Notes under the pieces: model-generated
What the model saw: only the letters and a program-made list of their open reading frames with translations
The model's database searches: none
What the model was told of the DNA's origin: nothing
Origin: Pleomorphomonas sp. JP5
GTDB taxonomy: Bacteria > Pseudomonadota > Alphaproteobacteria > Rhizobiales > Pleomorphomonadaceae
DNA length: 64,000 nt
Direction: 5' to 3'
Assembly (NCBI RefSeq): GCF_023721815.1
Contig: NZ_JAMDLI010000022.1
Location: 124,001 to 188,000, forward strand
Shown: positions 58,027 to 64,000 of the stretch, piece by piece
Layout: each line of letters starts with the position of its first letter
Numbering within the stretch: position 1 is the first letter of the stretch
Made by a program: the position numbers and the translations under genes

Positions 58027-60696
58027 TCAGGTGGGCTTTGCCTTTGAGGCCTTGGGCTTGGTCGCCGCCTTCTTGGCGGCTCTGCCCGCCGCCTTGGCTT
58101 TCGCGGGGGCTTTCTTCTTGCCGTCGGCCTCGCTTCCGGCGGCCGCTTTTGCGGCCTTCGGCGCCTTGGAGGATTTGGTTTTCGGCGCCTTGCCGGCCTT
58201 GTCGGCGATCAAGGCCACGGCCTCCTCCAGCGACACCGACTGAGGATCCTTGCCGCGCGGCAGGGTGGCGTTGATCTTGCCCCAGGCGACATACGGTCCG
58301 TAGCGCCCGTCGCGTACAGTGATCTCGCCGCCGGATGCCGGATGCTCCCCGAGGCTCTTGAGAGCGGCTGGCGTGGCGCGCGTCCTCCCGCCCCGTTCCT
58401 TCTTCTCGGCGAGAACCGCGACGGCACGGTTGAGGCCGACGTCGAACACCTCGTCGACGGAGGAGAGGTTGGCGTAGGTGCCGTCATGGCTGACGTAGGG
58501 ACCGTAGCGACCGATGTTGGCCTCGATCGGCTTGCCGGTTTCCGGATGGTCGCCGACGTTGCGCGGCAGAGAGAGCAGCCGGCAGGCGCGTTCCAGGTCG
58601 ATGCTTTCGACCGTCCAGTCCTTGGGGAGGGAGGCGCGTTTCGGCTTGCCCTCCTCGCCGAGCTGGACGTAGGGGCCGAAACGGCCGGAGCGCAGCGTGA
58701 CGTCGAGCCCGGATTCCGGGTCGGTGCCGAGCAGCTTGACGCCCCCCTCGCCAAGGGCGGCATCCGCCTCGCCATCGCCGCCGAGCTGGCGGGTGTAGCG
58801 GCATTCCGGATAGTTGGAGCAGCCGATGAACGAGCCGAAGCGACCAAGCTTCAGCGACAGGCGGCCGTTGCCGCAGGTCGGGCAGGAGCGCGGATCGGAG
58901 CCGTCGCCGCGATCGGGGAAGATATGCGCGGCGAGGTCCTCGTTGAGGGCATCGATGACTTCGGCGACGCGGAGTTCCTTCACCTCGCCGACGCGGGTGT
59001 TGAAGTCGGTCCAGAAGCGGCGCAGCACTTCGCGCCATTCGGCTTCGCCGGCCGAAATGCGATCGAGGTCTTCCTCGAGACTGGCGGTGAAGTCGTACTC
59101 GACGTAGCGCGTGAAGAAGCTTTCGAGGAAGGCGGTGACGATCCGGCCCTTGTCGGAGGGGACGAGCCGCTTCTTGTCGATCGTCACATAGTCGCGGTCA
59201 CGCAGCGTGGCGAGCGTCGCGGCATAGGTGGATGGGCGGCCGATGCCGAGCTCTTCCATTTTCTTGACCAGCGTCGCCTCGGTGTAGCGCGGCGGCGGCT
59301 CGGTGAAGTGCTGGCTGGCCGAAACGGATTTGCGCGCCAGAGCGTCGCCGACGGAGAGCGGCGGAAGGCGGGAACCGTCCTCGTCCTCCTCGTCATCGCG
59401 GCTTTCCTGGTAGAGGGCGAGGAAGCCATCGAACTTCAGAACCGAGCCAGTCGCTCGAAGGCCGGCCGAGGTCGAACCGCTCCCGGCGGTGATGTCGACG
59501 GTGGTTCGCTCGAAGTCGGCGCTCTGCATCTGGCTGGCGATGGTGCGCTTCCAGACCAGCTCGTAGAGGCGCGCTTCGTCAGCCTCGAGGTGGCTGGCTA
59601 CCGTGTTGGGCAAACGTGCAAGGTCGGTCGGTCGGATGGCCTCGTGCGCCTCCTGGGCGTTTTTGGCCTTGGTGGAATAGAAGCGAGGCTTTTCCGGCAG
59701 ATAGCGCTCGCCGTATTCCTTGACGATCACCTGGCGGGCGGCATTGACTGCCTCCGGGGCGATCTGGACGCCGTCGGTACGCATGTAGGTGATGAGGCCG
59801 ACCGTTTCGCCGCCGATATCGGCGCCCTCGTAAAGGCGCTGGGCCACCTGCATGGTGCGCTGCGCCGAAAAACCGAGCTTGCGCGAGGCCTCCTGCTGTA
59901 GCGTCGAGGTGGTGAAGGGCGCGAAGGGATGGCGCTTCTGCGGCTTCTGCTCGGCGTGGGTTACCGAGAAGGTGGCGCTGTTCAGGAAGGCGCGGATCTC
60001 GTTTGCCGTGACCCCATCGGTCACGTCGAGACGGCCGATCTTCTTGCCCTTCCACTCGGACAGGCGCGCGTCGAACTCGTCGCCGGCCGGATTGGCCAGG
60101 CGGGCGAGGACCGACCAGTATTCCTGGGGCTTGAAGACTTCGATTTCGTTCTCGCGGTCGCAGATGAGGCGCAAGGCCACCGATTGCACTCGACCGGCCG
60201 AGCGGGCGCCCGGCAGCTTGCGCCAGAGGACCGGCGACAGCGTGAAGCCGACAAGATAGTCGAGCGCGCGGCGGGCGAGGTAGGCCTCCACCAGCGGCTG
60301 GTCGACGTCGCGCGGCTTGGCCATGGCGTCGAGCACGGCCTGCTTGGTGATCGCGTTGAAAACGACACGCTGAATGGTCTTGCCCTTGAGCGCACCACGC
60401 CGGGCGCCGAGCACCTCGAGCACATGCCAGGAAATCGCCTCGCCCTCGCGATCCGGGTCGGTGGCGAGAATGAGCTTGTCGGCGGTCTTCAGGGCGGCAG
60501 CGATGTCCGCCACGCGCTTGCCTGATTTGCCGTCGACTTCCCAGCTCATGGAAAAATCGTCGTCGGGGAGGACGGAACCGTCCTTGGCCGGAAGGTCGCG
60601 GATGTGGCCGTAGGAAGCCAACACCGTGTAGTCGCGGCCGAGGTATTTGTTGATGGTTTTCGCCTTGGCAGGCGACTCCACGATCACGAGGTTCAT
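58027..60696 (-). CDS. topA: DNA topoisomerase I
   Basis: Type IA topoisomerase relaxing negative supercoils, 889 residues. It has a Toprim domain (MNLVIVESPAKAKTI, TDPDREGEAISWH), the catalytic Tyr in LITYMRTDG, one zinc ribbon CPTCGNG ... CSNYPEC (about 600-630), repeated Gly-rich C-terminal modules (RFGPYVQLGEE, RYGPYVSHDG, RYGPYVAWGK), and a basic Ala/Lys-rich tail (about 850-889). ATG 60696 is the family start. Confidence 0.97.
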   Translation of the reverse strand: MNLVIVESPAKAKTINKYLGRDYTVLASYGHIRDLPAKDGSVLPDDDFSMSWEVDGKSGKRVADIAAALKTADKLILATDPDREGEAISWHVLEVLGARRGALKGKTIQRVVFNAITKQAVLDAMAKPRDVDQPLVEAYLARRALDYLVGFTLSPVLWRKLPGARSAGRVQSVALRLICDRENEIEVFKPQEYWSVLARLANPAGDEFDARLSEWKGKKIGRLDVTDGVTANEIRAFLNSATFSVTHAEQKPQKRHPFAPFTTSTLQQEASRKLGFSAQRTMQVAQRLYEGADIGGETVGLITYMRTDGVQIAPEAVNAARQVIVKEYGERYLPEKPRFYSTKAKNAQEAHEAIRPTDLARLPNTVASHLEADEARLYELVWKRTIASQMQSADFERTTVDITAGSGSTSAGLRATGSVLKFDGFLALYQESRDDEEDEDGSRLPPLSVGDALARKSVSASQHFTEPPPRYTEATLVKKMEELGIGRPSTYAATLATLRDRDYVTIDKKRLVPSDKGRIVTAFLESFFTRYVEYDFTASLEEDLDRISAGEAEWREVLRRFWTDFNTRVGEVKELRVAEVIDALNEDLAAHIFPDRGDGSDPRSCPTCGNGRLSLKLGRFGSFIGCSNYPECRYTRQLGGDGEADAALGEGGVKLLGTDPESGLDVTLRSGRFGPYVQLGEEGKPKRASLPKDWTVESIDLERACRLLSLPRNVGDHPETGKPIEANIGRYGPYVSHDGTYANLSSVDEVFDVGLNRAVAVLAEKKERGGRTRATPAALKSLGEHPASGGEITVRDGRYGPYVAWGKINATLPRGKDPQSVSLEEAVALIADKAGKAPKTKSSKAPKAAKAAAGSEADGKKKAPAKAKAAGRAAKKAATKPKASKAKPT

Positions 60697-60951
60697 TAAG
60701 GTGCGCCGGACAATTTCTGGAAAAAAGCTCCGCCCTCTTTAAGTGCGACCTCCGGATTAAGCAAGGGTCGAGCCAGATATGCCGTCGGTGACATGCGGTT
60801 CGCCCGCGTGACGGCGCTTGACGTCAAGGAGCATTCGGAAGGCATTCCTCCGCTTGAGAAAGCGCCGATCGCGGCTCTTCCGGAAATGGATTTTCTGCCG
60901 AAGTGGCAATTTATGGGTGTGTTGTGCCTGCCGCTGTTCGGCAGCGGTCGC

Positions 60952-62082
60952 TCAGCGGACCAGAGAGACCAGTTGGCTGCCATGCCGCTCGATGCGTCCG
61001 GCAAGGTCGAGTTCGAGCAGGATCACGGATACGGCGGAAGGTGTGAGCCGCGTGTGCTGGATGATGTCGTCGATCGCGACGGGCGCCGGGCCGAGTGCGC
61101 CGATCACGGACGCGCGGCTTTCCTGGTCAATGCTGTCGGGGTGCGCGTCCTCCTGATCGCTTTCCCGGAGCTCCCGGAACAAGGGGGCATCGCTTTCCAG
61201 CATTGGCCGAAGTACGGCAACGACATCCTCGGCGGAACGGGTCAGCGTGGCTCCGTCGCGGATCAGGCGATTGGTGCCCTCGGCGCGCGGATCCATCGGC
61301 GAACCGGGCACGGCGAACACCTCGCGGCCCTGATCGAGCGCATAACGGGCTGTGTGCAGCGTGCCGGAGCGAGCGGCGGCCTCGACCACGACGACGCCCA
61401 GACTCATGCCCGAGACGATGCGATTGCGACGCGGGAAATCCTTCGCGCGCGGATTCCAGCCAAATGGCATTTCGGTCAGGATGGCGCCGCCCCGGCCGAC
61501 GATCTCCTCCATCAGAGGACCGTGCTCCTCGGGGTAGACGTGATCGATGCCGCCGGCGATCACCGCCACGGTGCCGGTGTCGAGAGATGCCCTGTGGGCG
61601 GCGCCATCGATTCCGCGGGCGAGACCTGAGACCACCACGAAGCCGGCTTCTCCAAGACCTCGGCCGATGCGCTCGGCCATCTTGTGGCCGATTAGGGAGG
61701 CGTTGCGCGAGCCGACAATCGCCGCGGTCGGCCGGGCGAACAGCTCGCGTGAGCCGCCGCGAATGGTGACGAGCGGCGGCGGCGCGGCTATCTGGCGCAG
61801 ATAGGCCGGGTAGAGGTGCTCGGAAATGGCCACGAGCCGGGCGCCATGGGCGAGCGTTCGCTCGATCTCGGCCTCGGCCTGTGCAACCGACGGAATCGAA
61901 AGCCTGGCCGACCCGCCTCGTCGGGCAAGCGCCGGCAGCGCATCGAGCGCCGCTTCGGCCGAGCCATAGTGGTTTATCAGGCTGCGGAAAGTGGCTGGAC
62001 CGACGTTCTCCGAGCGGATGAGCCGCAGCCAACAGATGCGCTGGTTGTCGGAAAGCTCGCCCCCGCGTCCCGGCCCGGTCAT
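60952..62082 (-). CDS. dprA: DNA-processing protein DprA
   Basis: RecA loader that protects incoming single-stranded DNA during transformation, 376 residues. A helical N-terminal part (about 10-80), the Rossmann-like core with [31 protein letters not shown] and SGTLHTA, and a C-terminal winged helix (about 310-370: [18 protein letters not shown]). The ATG overlaps the plsY TGA (ATGA at 62079-62082), so it is translationally coupled to plsY, a common alphaproteobacterial order. Confidence 0.94.
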   Translation of the reverse strand: MTGPGRGGELSDNQRICWLRLIRSENVGPATFRSLINHYGSAEAALDALPALARRGGSARLSIPSVAQAEAEIERTLAHGARLVAISEHLYPAYLRQIAAPPPLVTIRGGSRELFARPTAAIVGSRNASLIGHKMAERIGRGLGEAGFVVVSGLARGIDGAAHRASLDTGTVAVIAGGIDHVYPEEHGPLMEEIVGRGGAILTEMPFGWNPRAKDFPRRNRIVSGMSLGVVVVEAAARSGTLHTARYALDQGREVFAVPGSPMDPRAEGTNRLIRDGATLTRSAEDVVAVLRPMLESDAPLFRELRESDQEDAHPDSIDQESRASVIGALGPAPVAIDDIIQHTRLTPSAVSVILLELDLAGRIERHGSQLVSLVR

Positions 62083-62693
62083 CCCTTGTGTCCGATCTTG
62101 CCCTCGGTGCCCGAGAGAAGGCGGCGGATGTTGGCGTGGTGCTTGATCCAGACGATGACGGTGAGAAGGGCGAGCACGGCGGCCAGCACGTTGTACCCGA
62201 GGCCCCAGAGGGAAAGCGGCACCACCACGGTGGCGACAAGGGCGGCAAGTGAGGAGTAGCGGCTGAAATAGGCGACGGCGATCCAAACGCCTGCGAATAT
62301 GAGAACTGCCGGCCAGAACAGGCCAAGCAGCACACCGATGTAGGTGGCGACGCCCTTGCCGCCCTTGAAGCCGAGCCAGACGGGGAAGAGGTGGCCGAGG
62401 AACGCGGTGACGCCGGCGAGCGTGGCTGCCTCCGGCACGGTTGGCATCAGCGCGCGCACGATCAGGACCGCCGCCGTTCCCTTGAGGAGGTCGAAAAGCA
62501 GCGTGGCGGCGGCCAGCTTCTTGTTCCCTGTTCTCAGGACATTGGTGGCGCCGATGTTGCCGGAACCGATGGCCCGCACGTCGCCAAGGCCGGCGGCCCG
62601 CGTCAACAGCAGACCGAAGGGAATGGAGCCAAGGCCGTAGCCGACAAGCGCGGCGACGAGGTAAGCGACCCAGGGAGAGGCTGACTCGAACAT
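62079..62693 (-). CDS. plsY: Glycerol-3-phosphate acyltransferase PlsY
   Basis: Inner-membrane enzyme using acyl-phosphate to acylate glycerol 3-phosphate, 204 residues, about five to six helices. It has [25 protein letters not shown] and [10 protein letters not shown], the three conserved loops. ATG 62693 follows GAGGGC. dprA overlaps its end. Confidence 0.94.
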   Translation of the reverse strand: MFESASPWVAYLVAALVGYGLGSIPFGLLLTRAAGLGDVRAIGSGNIGATNVLRTGNKKLAAATLLFDLLKGTAAVLIVRALMPTVPEAATLAGVTAFLGHLFPVWLGFKGGKGVATYIGVLLGLFWPAVLIFAGVWIAVAYFSRYSSLAALVATVVVPLSLWGLGYNVLAAVLALLTVIVWIKHHANIRRLLSGTEGKIGHKG

Positions 62694-62718
62694 GATGCCC
62701 TCGGCGATCTTGAATGAT

Positions 62719-62731
62719 GGTAACGGTTACC
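62719..62731. promoter_or_regulatory. Short palindrome upstream of plsY
   Basis: GGTAAC (62719-62724), a central G, GTTACC (62726-62731): a perfect dyad in the 63-base gap between the dihydroorotase stop and plsY. An operator or processing site is possible; nothing else supports it. Confidence 0.25.
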
Positions 62732-62756
62732 GGGTGTGCGTCACTCTGTTTGGACG

Positions 62757-64000
62757 TCAGCGCTCGAACACCAGCGAACCGCCGACATAGGTGCGGCGGA
62801 CGCGACCGGTGAAGCGGGCGCCGTCGTAGGGCGTGTTTTTCGCCTTGGAGAGGATGTCCTTGGCGTTGAGCACCCACGGTTCTTCCGTGTCGAACACGAC
62901 GACATCGGCAGGCGCGCCCTTCCTGAGCGTTCCGGCGTCGAGGCCGGCGATTTCGGCCGGGCGCGTCGACATGGCATCGATCAGCCGCAGAAGCGTCAGC
63001 GATCCTCCATGCACCAGCCTGAGACCGGCCGACAGGAAGGTTTCGAGACCGATGGCGCCGTCGGCGGCTTCCGCGAAGGGCAGGCGTTTGGTTTCGACAT
63101 CCTGCGGATCGTGGTTGGAGACGATGACGTCGATGGCCCCGGTCTTGACGGCTTCGACGAGGGCAAGGCGGTCGGCTTCGGCGCGCAGCGGCGGCGACAG
63201 CTTGAAGAACGTGCGATAGGCGCCGATATCCATCTCGTTGAGCGTCAGATGCGCAGCCGAGACGGATGCCGTGGCGGCTATTCCGCGGTCCTTTGCCCAG
63301 GCCATCAGTTCGGGCGACTCGGCGGCCGACAGCAGAGACGCGTGGTAGCGTCCCCCGGCAAGCCGGGCGAGGCGAAGGTCGCGGGCGAGCATGGTGGTTT
63401 CGGCTTCGGCGGGAATTCCCTGCAGGCCGAGCCTGACCGCCGTCTCCGAGAGGTTCATGACTGCGGCGCCTTTCAGCGTCGCGTCTTCGGGTCGGTTGCA
63501 GACCAGGGCGCCGAAGTCCTTGGCATAGGTCAGCGCCCGTCGCAGGACCTGGGCGTTGGCGATGGCGCCGCGACCGGACGTGAAGCCCACGGCTCCGGCT
63601 TCGCCCAAAAGGCCGAACTCCGTGAGTTCGGCGCCAGCCTGTCCTTTGGTCAGAGCCGCCATGACACGCACGCGTACGGCCGACGTCCGTCGGGCGCGCG
63701 TCGCCACAAAGTCCACCAGGGCCGGATCATCAATGCAGGGATCGGTGTCCGGCATGGCGATGAGCGTGGTGATTCCGCCGGCAGCCGCCGCCCGGCCGGC
63801 GGAGGCGAACGTCTCGCGGTGTTCGTGCCCGGGCTCGCCGACATGGGCGCGAAGATCGACGAGGCCGGGAGCGACGACGAGGCCGCGACAGTCGACGATC
63901 TCGGTGTCCTCCGGGGCGCCGTTGTTGCCGGCCGACGGACCGGCGGCGGCGATGCGACCGTCGACCATCAGCACGGCGCCGGGACCATCGATGCCTTGCG
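62757..64000 (-). CDS. Dihydroorotase-like protein, partial (probable non-catalytic PyrC)
   Basis: About 414 codons of an amidohydrolase-fold protein that extends beyond the window on its N-terminal side (the reading frame is open at 64000). It matches class I dihydroorotases (VLMVDGRIAAAGPS, GEPGHEHRETFASAGR, AAAAGGITTLIAMPDTDPCID), but the metal-binding HxH is RAH and the catalytic DHAPH is NHDPQ, so it probably lacks activity. Non-catalytic dihydroorotases of this sort usually pair with aspartate transcarbamoylase (pyrB), expected just outside the window. plsY and dprA follow. Confidence 0.86.
   Translation of the reverse strand, partial: QGIDGPGAVLMVDGRIAAAGPSAGNNGAPEDTEIVDCRGLVVAPGLVDLRAHVGEPGHEHRETFASAGRAAAAGGITTLIAMPDTDPCIDDPALVDFVATRARRTSAVRVRVMAALTKGQAGAELTEFGLLGEAGAVGFTSGRGAIANAQVLRRALTYAKDFGALVCNRPEDATLKGAAVMNLSETAVRLGLQGIPAEAETTMLARDLRLARLAGGRYHASLLSAAESPELMAWAKDRGIAATASVSAAHLTLNEMDIGAYRTFFKLSPPLRAEADRLALVEAVKTGAIDVIVSNHDPQDVETKRLPFAEAADGAIGLETFLSAGLRLVHGGSLTLLRLIDAMSTRPAEIAGLDAGTLRKGAPADVVVFDTEEPWVLNAKDILSKAKNTPYDGARFTGRVRRTYVGGSLVFER

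Noticed and set aside
60952-62877. DprA frame extended to 641 codons
   Set aside because: The upstream half runs out of frame across plsY; the ATG at 62082 overlapping the plsY stop gives a normal-length DprA.

Overview
The window is a high-GC chromosomal segment of an alphaproteobacterium, almost certainly of the order Hyphomicrobiales (Rhizobiales). The pointers are lineage-typical genes: a fused ispDF, the NtrBC and NtrYX pairs, an LdtR-type MarR regulator beside an L,D-transpeptidase and a DUF6163 gene, small DUF2842, DUF930 and DUF6898 proteins, a Mg-type HemB, and E1-beta carrying its own lipoyl domain. A family such as Pleomorphomonadaceae is possible but is inference. I see no phage, insertion sequence, CRISPR array, rRNA or tRNA. 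Nearly all of the window is vertically inherited core chromosome.

Layout. 1-5.2 kb (minus strand): the end of an iron-type ABC uptake operon (permease and binding protein), a DUF2842 protein, an O-acetylhomoserine sulfhydrylase, and hemB coupled to an unknown membrane protein. 5.3-10.8 kb (plus): a cell-envelope locus (DUF6163, ldtR, a putative anti-Shine-Dalgarno small RNA at about 6898-7012, L,D-transpeptidase), a DUF6898 gene stop-start coupled to a nucleotidyltransferase-like gene, and glyA. 10.9-18.1 kb: a soluble FIST-domain chemoreceptor, pbpC, a CDF metal exporter with a long C-terminus, and kdsD.

18.4-45.9 kb is a rearranged form of a well-known rhizobial block. It runs ntrY-ntrX, a DUF930 gene, ftsB, pdhA-pdhB-pdhC, a lipoprotein, lpdA, glsB, then a roughly 6-kb accessory stretch, then lipA, a COQ10/RatA protein, lysE, a second glsB, an aldo/keto reductase with a divergent LysR, cinA, ispDF, dusB-ntrB-ntrC. 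The accessory stretch (30067-35769) holds a chemoreceptor-like soluble protein with a C-terminal sensor, a shikimate-dehydrogenase paralogue with an altered substrate motif, and a three-gene operon of coiled-coil, DUF6384 and Gly-rich-tailed proteins. That operon is the best candidate here for an undescribed system.

46-64 kb: a LysR regulator, a UbiH-type monooxygenase, and then mainly minus-strand housekeeping genes: mltG, fabF, acpP, fabG; rnr, a degenerate GGDEF protein, topA, dprA, plsY, and a dihydroorotase-like gene that leaves the window at 64000. Two small plus-strand genes (VOC, CoA-binding) lie between fabG and rnr.

How the genes work together: lipoic-acid synthesis (lipA) serves the pyruvate dehydrogenase complex (pdhABC, lpdA). 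NtrBC and NtrYX handle nitrogen and redox-linked regulation. LdtR/Ldt, PbpC, MltG and FtsB act on peptidoglycan and division. KdsD, FabF, AcpP, FabG and PlsY supply envelope lipids.
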